From: an uncultured Dorea sp.
GTDB lineage: Bacteria > Bacillota > Clostridia > Lachnospirales > Lachnospiraceae
Direction of reading: 5' to 3'
Length of the DNA: 50,325 nucleotides
Assembly: GCA_910584615.1 (NCBI GenBank)
Contig: CAJUAM010000025.1
Location: forward strand, 1-50,325
The notes under the pieces are model-generated. The model did no database searches. It saw only the letters and a program-made list of their open reading frames with translations, and was not told where the DNA came from. The position numbers and the translations under genes were made by a program. Shown in pieces: positions 7,521 to 15,334 of the stretch. The number at the start of each line of letters is the position of its first letter. The stretch's first letter is position 1.

Positions 7521-9542
7521 ATGACAGAAAAACAAAAAGACTCCGTTTTTGAAAAAGGGAAAAGGCGGAGTCTGAGCGGACGAATATTGAAAAACACAAT
7601 CTTTAATATCCTGATACTGGTAGTTATCTGCTGTGTGATCATGGCGCTGTCTATGCAGTCGTTAGCCAACAGTATCCTGTTAGACAGCTTACAGCCCATG
7701 GTGCGCCAGTCTGCCAAATCCGTTGAGGCTAATATCCATATCCTGGCGGATCGGATGATGACGATTGCCGACGATCACCGAATGACAGGAGGGGCAGAAG
7801 CTTTAGGAACAGACGCTGCCAAGGCAGTCAGAAAAAGCCGCAGCGATGTTCTGACTGAAGCCGCTGAGATTTATGAGCTGTACACGATTGCTCTTTATGA
7901 CCTTGACGGGAATCTCCTACAGGGGATTGACGGTGCGCCAAAGGCTCTTGATGACAGTTTTTTCGGGCTTCTTAAGGAAACAGATAACCTGACTACCGAC
8001 ACTGCTACGATCTTTCAGGGCAGCCTTGGCATTACTATGGGTATGCCGGTGAAGGAAGACGGAAAGACTTATATGTATGTCGTAGGAGTTTACAAATATG
8101 ATGCCATTGATGATATCATCAGCAGTATCAATCTGGGCAAGAACGGTATGGCTTATATGGCGAACCGGGAAGGGATCATCGTTGGTCATCCGGACCAGTC
8201 TGCGGTTCTTGAACAGAAGACGCTGACTCAGGTCAGTGACGGCAACGAGGATGCCATAAGCCGGGTGACTACCGGAGAAACAGGATCCATAGAATTTCCT
8301 ATCGACGGGAAAAAGATGCTGGTAGCATTTTCACCGATCCGCGGCACGCAGTGGTCGCTTGTTATCCAGGTTCCAAAAGCGGATTATAATCACCTGATCA
8401 ACAAGGCGATGCTGGTAGCTGTATTGTGCACTTTTGCGGTGCTGGTGATTTCTATGCTGGTGGTTCTTAAGCTGGCACATTCAATCTCGCGCCCGGTAAA
8501 GAGTGTTACGGACCGGATGGTTTCCTTCTCTGACGGAGATCTGCATACAGAGGCAGTGGCCGTACAAACCGGGGATGAACTTGGTGTGATGGCGCGGACT
8601 CTTAACGATACGGTGGAAAGTGTCAACCAATACATATCGGATATCCAGCAGGTGCTTAGGCGGATTGCGGACGGCAACCTGGGCGTAGAGCCGCAGATGG
8701 ATTATAAAGGAGACTTTACCCTGATCCGGGACAGCCTGACTTCTATCATCCAGTCCATGAATGATACGATAGCAGGATTCCGTTCGGCCGCTGTCAGGCT
8801 TGCTGAGATGGCGGAGGAACTTAGCGGTCAGTCAGGTCAGCTCCATCAGGCCTCTCTTGAGCAGAATGAATCTGCGGAGGCACTGGTAGGTGAGGTGTCT
8901 ACGGTGAAAGAACGGCTTCTAGACGTTACAAAAAGCAGCAGCCAGACCCGCAGCAAGACAGAGGAGATCACCCAGTGTATCGAAAAGGCCAATACGCAGA
9001 TGTCTGCCCTGTCCGGCACTATGAAGGATATCAGCGCCAATGCCCATAAGATCACGAAGATTGCCAAGGCTATTGAGGATATTTCCTTCCAGACAAATAT
9101 ATTAGCGCTCAATGCATCTGTGGAGGCAGCGCGGGCAGGAAGCGCCGGCAGCGGATTTGCCGTAGTAGCCAATGAGGTCCAGAATCTGGCATTTAAGAGC
9201 GCTGAAGCGGCTAAAAGTGCCACCCAGATGATCGGAGATACCATTGCCATCATCCGCGCCGGTGTAAGTCTGAATGAAGAGACTGCAAGCTCTTTAGAGG
9301 CAATATCCGATGTTTCCGCACAGATCAGCAGCATAACAGACCAGCTTGTGACTGCGGTGGAGGGTCAGGAAAGTGCTTTGATCTCCATGGAAGAGAGGAT
9401 CGGAGGAATCACCGCGATTGCTGACCGGAACCTGCAGAATGCAGAAGGAACAGAGGAATCCAGCAGATTGCTGGCAGACGAGGCGGAAAAGCTTCAGGCA
9501 CAGGTGAAAAATTTTGTTTTGAAGGGGGAGAGTGACAGATGA
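7521..9542 (+). CDS. Methyl-accepting chemotaxis protein
   Basis: Membrane segment 1 lies at about residues 28-48, followed by a roughly 245-residue extracellular Cache-type sensor, membrane segment 2 at about 295-317, HAMP-like repeats to about 420, and a long helical signalling domain. The highly conserved hairpin tip begins near residue 520 (ISFQTNILALNASVEAARAG) and is intact. It would signal to CheA/CheW; no che genes are in this window. I prefer the start at 7521 (AAAGGA about 10 bases upstream) to the ATG at 7509, which abuts the same site. The gene overlaps the following lipoprotein gene by 4 bases. Confidence 0.92.
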   Translation: MTEKQKDSVFEKGKRRSLSGRILKNTIFNILILVVICCVIMALSMQSLANSILLDSLQPMVRQSAKSVEANIHILADRMMTIADDHRMTGGAEALGTDAAKAVRKSRSDVLTEAAEIYELYTIALYDLDGNLLQGIDGAPKALDDSFFGLLKETDNLTTDTATIFQGSLGITMGMPVKEDGKTYMYVVGVYKYDAIDDIISSINLGKNGMAYMANREGIIVGHPDQSAVLEQKTLTQVSDGNEDAISRVTTGETGSIEFPIDGKKMLVAFSPIRGTQWSLVIQVPKADYNHLINKAMLVAVLCTFAVLVISMLVVLKLAHSISRPVKSVTDRMVSFSDGDLHTEAVAVQTGDELGVMARTLNDTVESVNQYISDIQQVLRRIADGNLGVEPQMDYKGDFTLIRDSLTSIIQSMNDTIAGFRSAAVRLAEMAEELSGQSGQLHQASLEQNESAEALVGEVSTVKERLLDVTKSSSQTRSKTEEITQCIEKANTQMSALSGTMKDISANAHKITKIAKAIEDISFQTNILALNASVEAARAGSAGSGFAVVANEVQNLAFKSAEAAKSATQMIGDTIAIIRAGVSLNEETASSLEAISDVSAQISSITDQLVTAVEGQESALISMEERIGGITAIADRNLQNAEGTEESSRLLADEAEKLQAQVKNFVLKGESDR

Positions 9543-9985
9543 AATGGATAATCCGTAAATTGCTGCCGTTATTTTTGGCCTTGTGTCTTGTCGGCTGCGG
9601 CAAGACAGAAGGATTGCAGGACGGTTACTATACTGCTCAGGCTTCAGATTTTCATTTTGGGTGGAAAGAATATGTCACGATCATCGTGAAAGGAGGACGC
9701 ATTGTTTCTGTAGAATATAATGCGGAGAATGCCAGCGGTTTTATCAAGAGCTGGGATAATGCCTATATGCAGACTATGCTGCACTCTAACGGAACATACC
9801 CGAATGAATATACCCGCTACTACGCCGGGCAGCTCTTAGATGGGCAGGGTGAGGAGGAGATCGATGCGTTAAGCGGGGCGACTTCGTCTTACGGTTCTTT
9901 TCAGAAACTTGAAGCGGCAGTGCTTGAGCAGGCGAAAAAGGGAGATTCAAGTATCGCGATCGTAGACAACAGTGAAGAGGAGTAG
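9539..9985 (+). CDS. FMN-binding-domain lipoprotein
   Basis: The N-terminus is a lipoprotein signal with the lipobox LVGC (Cys20), so the protein is anchored outside the membrane. Two short repeats typical of the FMN_bind fold follow (DGYYTAQASDF and GGRIVSVEYNAENASGF). The segment DALSGATSS contains the SGAT pattern to which the flavin transferase ApbE attaches FMN on threonine. The start codon overlaps the chemoreceptor stop (ATGA), implying coupled translation. It may deliver or sense redox state beside the receptor; that link is inference. A strong terminator follows. Confidence 0.78.
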   Translation: MKWIIRKLLPLFLALCLVGCGKTEGLQDGYYTAQASDFHFGWKEYVTIIVKGGRIVSVEYNAENASGFIKSWDNAYMQTMLHSNGTYPNEYTRYYAGQLLDGQGEEEIDALSGATSSYGSFQKLEAAVLEQAKKGDSSIAIVDNSEEE

Positions 9986-10027
9986 GCGTGGAGGCAGTGC
10001 TTTTTCTCAAACTGTGAAATAGATGAA

Positions 10028-10066
10028 AAACACGCAGATGAAGACTCTTCTCTGCGTGTTTTTTAT
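10028..10066 (+). terminator. Rho-independent terminator
   Basis: AAACACGCAGA (10028-10038) pairs perfectly with TCTGCGTGTTT (10051-10061), with a run of T after it. It ends the chemoreceptor-lipoprotein unit. Confidence 0.9.
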
Positions 10067-10116
10067 TGCGGGAAACCTGAATTTGATCAATTTGCCATGA
10101 AAATCTATATCAGTAT

Positions 10117-10145
10117 TTGACATTTCTTCTCTCTGTATTTATAAT
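10117..10145 (+). promoter_or_regulatory. Consensus sigma-A promoter for rsmD-coaD
   Basis: TTGACA (10117-10122), exactly 17 bases, then TATAAT (10140-10145): a perfect housekeeping promoter 45 bases before rsmD. Confidence 0.88.
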
Positions 10146-10189
10146 GTACGGGAAATATCGTAAATACAGAAATGAAGGGAAGGTTGATC

Positions 10190-10759
10190 ATGCGTGTGAT
10201 AGCCGGAAGTGCCAGAAGATTACAATTGAAAACTTTAGACGGATTGGACACGAGACCTACGACGGACCGCATCAAGGAGACTCTTTTTAACATGATCGCC
10301 AATGAACTTAATGGCTGTATGTTTTTGGATTTGTTTGCCGGCAGCGGCGGTATCGGGATCGAGGCGTTAAGCCGGGGAGCGGAGTATGCAGTATTCGTAG
10401 AGAAGAATCCAAAAGCTATGTCATATGTGAAGGAAAATCTTGCCCATACGAAACTTTCGGATCGCGCGAAGATATTGCAGACGGATGCGCTCAGCGCCCT
10501 GACCCAGCTGGAGGGACAGTATCAGTTTGATCATATTTATATGGATCCGCCTTATGGTAAAGAGCTGGAGAGAAAAGTTCTCTGTCAGCTGTCAGATTCA
10601 AGTCTTCTTAAGGAAGATAGTATCATTATCATAGAAGCGTCTTTGGATACAGAGTTTGATTATGTAAAGGAGCTTGGATATTCTGTTATAAAAAGTAAGA
10701 TCTATAAGACGAATAAACATGTCTTTCTTAAGAAAGACGGCATGGAGACGATGACATAG
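10190..10759 (+). CDS. rsmD: 16S rRNA (guanine-966-N2)-methyltransferase RsmD
   Basis: The protein opens MRVIAGSARR, the standard RsmD beginning, which fixes the start at 10190 behind AAGGGAAGG. Motif I (DLFAGSGGIGIEAL) binds SAM and the catalytic MDPPYGK motif lies near residue 119. It methylates G966 of 16S rRNA during 30S assembly. At 189 residues it is full length. coaD follows 41 bases downstream, the same order as B. subtilis ylbH-coaD. Confidence 0.93.
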   Translation: MRVIAGSARRLQLKTLDGLDTRPTTDRIKETLFNMIANELNGCMFLDLFAGSGGIGIEALSRGAEYAVFVEKNPKAMSYVKENLAHTKLSDRAKILQTDALSALTQLEGQYQFDHIYMDPPYGKELERKVLCQLSDSSLLKEDSIIIIEASLDTEFDYVKELGYSVIKSKIYKTNKHVFLKKDGMETMT

Positions 10760-10800
10760 CACAGACGGTGTTACAGGCTTTTAAAGATGGGAGAGGAATA

Positions 10801-11298
10801 ATGATAAGAGCAATCTATCCGGGCAGTTTTGACCCGGTCACCTACGGGCATCTGGATATCATGAAAAGAGCGGCAGCCCTTGTGGATGAATTAATTGTCG
10901 GAGTATTGAATAATAACGCAAAAACACCGTTGTTTTCCGCAGAAGAACGTGTTAGAATGTTAAAGGATGCTATGAAGGATATAGAGAATGTAAAGGTTTT
11001 GCCTTTTGAGGGTCTTTTAATAGATTTCGCGAAGCAGATGGATGCCTGTATGGTCATAAGAGGATTAAGGGCAATCACTGATTTTGAAAATGAGCTGAAG
11101 ATGGCGCAGACGAACCATAAGCTGTCACCGAAGGTAGAGACTGTATTCCTTACGACCAGTCTGGAACATGCCTATTTAAGTTCCACGGTTGTAAAGGAGG
11201 TGGCATGTTTCGGAGGGGATATTTCCCAGTTTGTGCCAAAGAGTGTTGAGAAGATGATACAAGAGAAAATGATGGAAAAGGAGAGTGTACACCAATGA
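10801..11298 (+). CDS. coaD: Phosphopantetheine adenylyltransferase
   Basis: The N-terminal MIRAIYPGSFDPVTYGHLDI contains the nucleotidyltransferase TxGH motif, and the later LSSTVVKEVACFGGDIS segment is characteristic of CoaD. It makes dephospho-CoA from phosphopantetheine and ATP, the fourth step of CoA synthesis. The start at 10801 follows GAGAGGAATA and gives the usual length of 165 residues; an upstream ATG at 10768 adds non-conserved sequence. The gene overlaps the next one by 4 bases. Confidence 0.95.
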   Translation: MIRAIYPGSFDPVTYGHLDIMKRAAALVDELIVGVLNNNAKTPLFSAEERVRMLKDAMKDIENVKVLPFEGLLIDFAKQMDACMVIRGLRAITDFENELKMAQTNHKLSPKVETVFLTTSLEHAYLSSTVVKEVACFGGDISQFVPKSVEKMIQEKMMEKESVHQ

Positions 11299-11927
11299 GC
11301 AGCCGTATTGAACAGATTATAGAAGAGATTGAGGAATATATTGACAGTTGCAAGTTCCAGCCTTTATCTACTTCTAAGATTATCGTAAATAAAGATCAGA
11401 TTGATGAGCTTTTGCGTGAATTACGCATGAAGACTCCTGATGAGATCAAGAGATACCAAAAGATCATTGCCAACAAGGATGCCATCTTAGCAGATGCGCA
11501 GGCAAAAGCAGACGGCATGATCGAGGAGGCACAGATCCATACTAACGAACTGGTGAGTGAGCATGAGATCATGCAGCAGGCTTACTCACAGGCCAATGAG
11601 ATCGTTACAGCAGCTACGGAGCAGGCACAGCAGATCCTTGATAACGCGGCTAATGATGCCAACGATATCCGGATCGGAGCGATCCAGTATACAGACGATC
11701 TTCTTGCTAACGCTGAGAGTATTATCGGACATACTCTCGACAGCTATACTGCAAAATACGACGGTTTGGTGAATTCTCTCCAGGAGTGTTATGATATGGT
11801 GCACAATAACCGTACAGAGCTTGAGGTGCCGGAACAGTCGCCGAGAAGTCTTGAGACAGAGTATAGTGATGAAGGACCGGATATGCTCGATCCGTCATTT
11901 GATTTTGAGGATGATCCGATGATGTAA
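11295..11927 (+). CDS. Coiled-coil (DivIVA/V-ATPase subunit H-like) protein
   Basis: A 210-residue, soluble, highly charged protein. Residues about 60-155 form a heptad-rich helix with repeated AQAKADGMIEEAQ-type patterns seen in DivIVA-like and ATPase-stalk-like proteins. The C-terminal 35 residues are acidic and probably disordered. The ATG overlaps the coaD stop by 4 bases, so it is co-translated with coaD. Proteins of this kind next to coaD in Lachnospiraceae are often labelled ATPase, but I see no nucleotide-binding motif. The function is unknown. Confidence 0.65.
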   Translation: MSSRIEQIIEEIEEYIDSCKFQPLSTSKIIVNKDQIDELLRELRMKTPDEIKRYQKIIANKDAILADAQAKADGMIEEAQIHTNELVSEHEIMQQAYSQANEIVTAATEQAQQILDNAANDANDIRIGAIQYTDDLLANAESIIGHTLDSYTAKYDGLVNSLQECYDMVHNNRTELEVPEQSPRSLETEYSDEGPDMLDPSFDFEDDPMM

Positions 11928-11937
11928 GCAGGAGAGG

Positions 11938-12894
11938 TCAGATCAGGTACAGATATAAAAATGCAAGCAAGCTGGTCACCAGAGCGGTGACCAGTTTTTT
12001 TAGTATATAAGAATACAAAGATATCCCGGTTCCTCCTATCATGGAGGCAGTCTGTGCCGCGGCACACAATCCTCCGAAGGAGGTGGCAGACAGACACAGG
12101 ATATAGACCGTCTCCTTTTCTAAACCTGATTGGCACAGCAATGTGATACCATTTGTAATCTCAAGGTTCGATAAGAGAAACAGATGTAAAAGGCTGCCGC
12201 CGAAAGGGAGCAGTCCTAAAAGTTCTGTAAAGATCGCGAAAATCATAATATAAACACCTACTTTTGTAATGGATTCAAGAGCATTGGAAATAGAAAAGTC
12301 CAGCGCGTCAGACAAAGAAGCGGGGGGCAGAGAGGTGTCTGATGCGTGGGGGGACGCGAAGGCTCTGGCATTCTTGCCGCTGTGCGGGCGGAATAAAAAG
12401 CTTATGATAACCGGCGACAGGAATAAAATGCCGACAGTGGGAAGCTTTAAGCTGTCATCGCAGAGGTTTTGCATAACAAGGAAACTTAAGATGAACATGG
12501 GGCTTGTGTTGTTGCAGAAGGTAAGAAGATAAGAAGCTTCTTTTTTTGAAATACTTCCCTGACGATAAAGATCGGCAGTTACTTTAGCTCCCATGGGGTA
12601 TCCGCACAAAAAACCTGACAGCACGGCAAAGGAGCCATAAGGTGATACGCGGAAAAATCTGCAGAATAAAGGTCTTGTAATGTATAGAAGGATGTTGATC
12701 GCTTTTGTCTGGATCAGCAGATTGCAGATCAGGATAAAAGGAAACAGTGTAGGCAGGACTGTATGAAACCATAAAAGCAGTCCCTTGCCTGCTCCTTTCA
12801 GTACCGGCGCAGGGAACAGAAGCATGATCAAAAATAAAGATATCAAAAACAGCGGTACGGATATTTTCCTGATAATATGAGCGTAAAACGGCAT
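11938..12894 (-). CDS. ylbJ: YlbJ-type sporulation integral membrane protein
   Basis: About eight membrane segments and the nucleoside-recognition (Gate) pattern SGFLCGYPMGAKVTADLYRQGSISKKEASYLL followed by FCNNTSPMFIL are those of YlbJ, a forespore-outer-membrane protein needed for spore maturation in Bacillus. The 318-residue length fits. In B. subtilis ylbJ also neighbours coaD; here it is inverted and converges on the coaD unit, 10 bases beyond it. A weak GGAAG precedes the start. The presence of this gene suggests that the host can sporulate or descends from spore formers. Confidence 0.82.
   Translation of the reverse strand: MPFYAHIIRKISVPLFLISLFLIMLLFPAPVLKGAGKGLLLWFHTVLPTLFPFILICNLLIQTKAINILLYITRPLFCRFFRVSPYGSFAVLSGFLCGYPMGAKVTADLYRQGSISKKEASYLLTFCNNTSPMFILSFLVMQNLCDDSLKLPTVGILFLSPVIISFLFRPHSGKNARAFASPHASDTSLPPASLSDALDFSISNALESITKVGVYIMIFAIFTELLGLLPFGGSLLHLFLLSNLEITNGITLLCQSGLEKETVYILCLSATSFGGLCAAAQTASMIGGTGISLYSYILKKLVTALVTSLLAFLYLYLI
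11972..12001 (+). terminator. Terminator of the rsmD-coaD unit, inside the ylbJ 3' end
   Basis: CTGGTCACC (11972-11980) pairs perfectly with GGTGACCAG (11986-11994) around a 5-base loop, followed by seven T. It lies within ylbJ codons for its last membrane segment. Confidence 0.85.
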
Positions 12895-13039
12895 GATGGA
12901 TCTTCCATATTGAGGTCTTTGAAATAATTTATGGAATGAGCTTCCCTTTTATGAAATATATTGTGATACCAGAGTTAAAAGCTTTTTTACCTTGGCACTA
13001 CTTTATGACAAAAAATACATGAATTTAACAAAATAGTAC

Positions 13040-13068
13040 TTGTGTATTCTAAAACATTGTGATATTAT
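13040..13068 (+). promoter_or_regulatory. Promoter of the malate-fumarate-succinate cluster
   Basis: TTGTGT (13040-13045), a 17-base spacer and TATTAT (13063-13068) lie about 90 bases before the first gene. The -10 is covered by a Rex-type palindrome. Confidence 0.55.
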
Positions 13069-13074
13069 TAACAA
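13057..13074. promoter_or_regulatory. Rex operator overlapping the -10 element
   Basis: TTGTGATATTATTAACAA fits the clostridial Rex pattern TTGTTAA-N4-TTAACAA: 5 of 7 in the left half and 7 of 7 in the right. Binding here would block RNA polymerase when NADH/NAD+ is low. Confidence 0.65.
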
Positions 13075-13123
13075 AGATAAAATCTTATTTTGAAACTATA
13101 AGGTTTTGTTTTTTGACAATTTG

Positions 13124-13141
13124 TTGTTAAAAAAATAACGA
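13124..13141. promoter_or_regulatory. Second, weaker Rex-like site
   Basis: TTGTTAAAAAAATAACGA matches the Rex pattern 7 of 7 on the left and 5 of 7 on the right, just before the ribosome binding site. Two sites could allow cooperative repression. The A-rich sequence makes chance likelier here. Confidence 0.35.
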
Positions 13142-13156
13142 AAAGGAGAAGAAACC

Positions 13157-14104
13157 ATGAGCAGCAAAATTACAATCATTGGAGCAGGAAGCGTAGGAGC
13201 TACGATTGCCTACACATTATCCGGACAGGACATCGCATCAGAGCTTGTGCTGATCGATATCAACAAAGCAAAGGTAGAAGGAGAGGTAATGGATATTGAG
13301 CAGGGTACCTGCTTTAGAGATCCTATTTCTATCACAGCAGGAGAATATGAAGACGCAAAAGACTCTGACATCGTAATTATTACATCCGGTATTGCGCGTA
13401 AGCCGGGACAGACAAGGATCGAGCTTACACAGACGAATGTAAATATCTTAAAAGAAATCACCCCAGAGATTGTAAAGGCGGCTCCGAATGCCCTTTACAT
13501 CATCGTAAGCAACCCAGTAGATATAATGACATACGTATTTACAAAGATTTCAGGACTTCCGGAGAATCAGATCATCGGATCTGGAACAATCCTTGATTCT
13601 GCCCGTCTTCGCTGCGGACTTTCTGATCACTTTAAAGTTGCGCAGAGAAATATCCATGCATACGTGTACGGCGAGCACGGCGACACATCTTTTATCCCAT
13701 GGTCAGCAGCACGTATTGCCGGTGTTAATGTAGATGATTACTATGAGATGGCAGAGCACTTTGGAAAGCATTTTGAGAAACTTGATAAGGAAGATATGCT
13801 TACTTATGTCCAGAAATCAGGCGGTCAGATCATCTCCAATAAAGGCGCTACTTTCTATGCAGTGTCAAGAGGAGTATGTAAATTATGCGGATTCCTGCTG
13901 TCAGCTTCTGAATCAGTTACTACGGTGTCTTCTATGATGCATGGTGAATATGGTATTGAGGATGTATGTTTAAGTACCCTGACATTAGTAGGACCGAACG
14001 GAATCCAGGGCAAGCTTTCTATGAAGCTTACGGATGAAGAAGTAGCCCTTCTTAAGAAGAGCGCGGATGCTTTGAAGGAAGTTATCGCTCAGATTGAACT
14101 GTAA
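13157..14104 (+). CDS. LDH-fold 2-hydroxyacid dehydrogenase, predicted malate dehydrogenase
   Basis: The Rossmann motif GAGSVGA (9-15) binds NAD. The catalytic set is complete: Arg87 in KPGQTR, Asp147 and Arg150 in TILDSAR, His174 in GEHGDT. Overall similarity is to L-lactate dehydrogenases. The substrate-specificity position 102 (LDH numbering), glutamine in LDH, is Arg81 here, as in malate dehydrogenases; this single change is the classic LDH-to-MDH switch. With fumarase and fumarate reductase downstream, reduction of oxaloacetate to malate fits better than pyruvate to lactate. GEHGDT and the KGAT block remain LDH-like, so lactate activity cannot be excluded. First gene of the Rex-linked cluster, with AAAAGGAG before the ATG. 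Confidence 0.8.
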   Translation: MSSKITIIGAGSVGATIAYTLSGQDIASELVLIDINKAKVEGEVMDIEQGTCFRDPISITAGEYEDAKDSDIVIITSGIARKPGQTRIELTQTNVNILKEITPEIVKAAPNALYIIVSNPVDIMTYVFTKISGLPENQIIGSGTILDSARLRCGLSDHFKVAQRNIHAYVYGEHGDTSFIPWSAARIAGVNVDDYYEMAEHFGKHFEKLDKEDMLTYVQKSGGQIISNKGATFYAVSRGVCKLCGFLLSASESVTTVSSMMHGEYGIEDVCLSTLTLVGPNGIQGKLSMKLTDEEVALLKKSADALKEVIAQIEL

Positions 14105-14147
14105 GCAGTGAAGTTATCAAAAAAATAGGAAAGGAAAACGTAAAACT

Positions 14148-14939
14148 ATGAAGTACAGTTATTATCCAGGATGCACTTTGCGGACAAAGGCGAAGGATCT
14201 GGACGACTATGCCAGAGCAAGCGCAAAGGCTTTGGGGTTCGAACTGGAAGAGATAGAGGACTGGCAGTGCTGCGGCGGTGTATACCCTCTTGGTTCTGAC
14301 GAGATAGCTACAAAGCTTTCATCTGTACGCGCGCTGAACGCGGCGAAGGAAAAGGGCCAGGAACTTGTAACGATCTGTTCAGCCTGTCATCATGTTATCA
14401 AACGTGTGAATGATGATATGAGAAATGCAGAAGATATCTGCACCAGAGCGAACAATTACATGGAGCTTTCGGAGCCTTACAAGGGAGAGACCAAAGTCCT
14501 CCATTATTTAGAAGTGCTCCGTGACAGAGTGGGATTTGATGAACTGAAAAAGAAAGTGGTAAATCCTCTTACAGGTAAGAAGATCGGCGCGTATTACGGC
14601 TGTCTCCTTCTTCGTCCGGGAAAGATCCTTGGCTTTGATGATCCGGAGAATCCAAAGATCATGGAAGACTTTATACGTGCCATCGGCGCAGAGCCGGTCA
14701 TCTATCCGTACCGCAACGAATGCTGCGGCGGATACATATCCTTGAAAGAAAAGGACATGGCAAGATCTATGTGCGATAAGATCACAGAGAGTGCAGAAGG
14801 GTTCGGGGCAGACATGCTCATCACCGCCTGTCCGCTGTGTATGTATAATCTGAATAAAAGCAGTGAAAGAGAGATCCCTGTATATTACTTTACAGAGCTT
14901 CTCGCGATGGCACTGGGAGTTAAGGAGGTGCAGGCATAA
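14148..14939 (+). CDS. hdrB: HdrB-like heterodisulfide reductase subunit with two CCG domains
   Basis: Both cysteine-rich CCG motifs are intact: Cys9, Cys41-Cys42, Cys77, Cys80 and Cys152, Cys192-Cys193, Cys228, Cys231. In methanogens these bind two noncubane [4Fe-4S] clusters that reduce a disulfide. The 263-residue length suits HdrB. A bacterium without coenzymes M and B must use another acceptor; fumarate through FrdAB, encoded downstream, is the obvious candidate (inference). It overlaps hdrC by one base (TAATG), so the two are coupled. Confidence 0.88.
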   Translation: MKYSYYPGCTLRTKAKDLDDYARASAKALGFELEEIEDWQCCGGVYPLGSDEIATKLSSVRALNAAKEKGQELVTICSACHHVIKRVNDDMRNAEDICTRANNYMELSEPYKGETKVLHYLEVLRDRVGFDELKKKVVNPLTGKKIGAYYGCLLLRPGKILGFDDPENPKIMEDFIRAIGAEPVIYPYRNECCGGYISLKEKDMARSMCDKITESAEGFGADMLITACPLCMYNLNKSSEREIPVYYFTELLAMALGVKEVQA

Positions 14940-15328
14940 TGGGCGCTAAGAATAAACAGGCAGAACTGATCGAAGAGATCAGCGGCGTGAATCCGTTAAA
15001 ATGTATGAAGTGCGGAAAATGCTCGGCCACATGCCCTTCTTATAATGAGATGGATATCAAGCCGCACCAGTTTGTATCTTATGTTATTAATGAAGATGTG
15101 GAGAGTCTTGTAAACTCAAAGTCTCTCTGGAAATGTCTTTCCTGCTTCGCGTGTGTGGAGAGATGTCCAAGAGATGTAAAACCTGGGAAACTTATTGACG
15201 CTGCAAGACAGATGGTAGTAAGACAGAGAGAAAAGACCTACCTGTCACCGGACGAGATCCCGGAACTCCTTGATCCAGAGCTGCCGCAGCAGCTTCTAGT
15301 CAGTGCATTCAGAAGATACAGGAGGTGA
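14939..15328 (+). CDS. hdrC: HdrC-like ferredoxin subunit
   Basis: A 129-residue protein with two 4Fe-4S motifs, CMKCGKCSATCP near residue 21 and CLSCFACVERCP near 63, spaced as in HdrC. It wires HdrA to HdrB inside a soluble complex. The ATG overlaps the hdrB stop and the preceding GGAGGTG serves as ribosome binding site. The C-terminal tail is short and basic. Confidence 0.87.
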   Translation: MGAKNKQAELIEEISGVNPLKCMKCGKCSATCPSYNEMDIKPHQFVSYVINEDVESLVNSKSLWKCLSCFACVERCPRDVKPGKLIDAARQMVVRQREKTYLSPDEIPELLDPELPQQLLVSAFRRYRR

Positions 15329-15334
15329 TAGAAC

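Noticed and set aside
8846..9334. Minus-strand open frame opposite the chemoreceptor
   Set aside because: It mirrors the repetitive signalling domain codons and has no protein-like features.
13157..14104. Plain L-lactate dehydrogenase call
   Set aside because: The specificity position holds arginine and the operon is a malate-succinate pathway, so malate dehydrogenase is preferred, with lactate activity left open.
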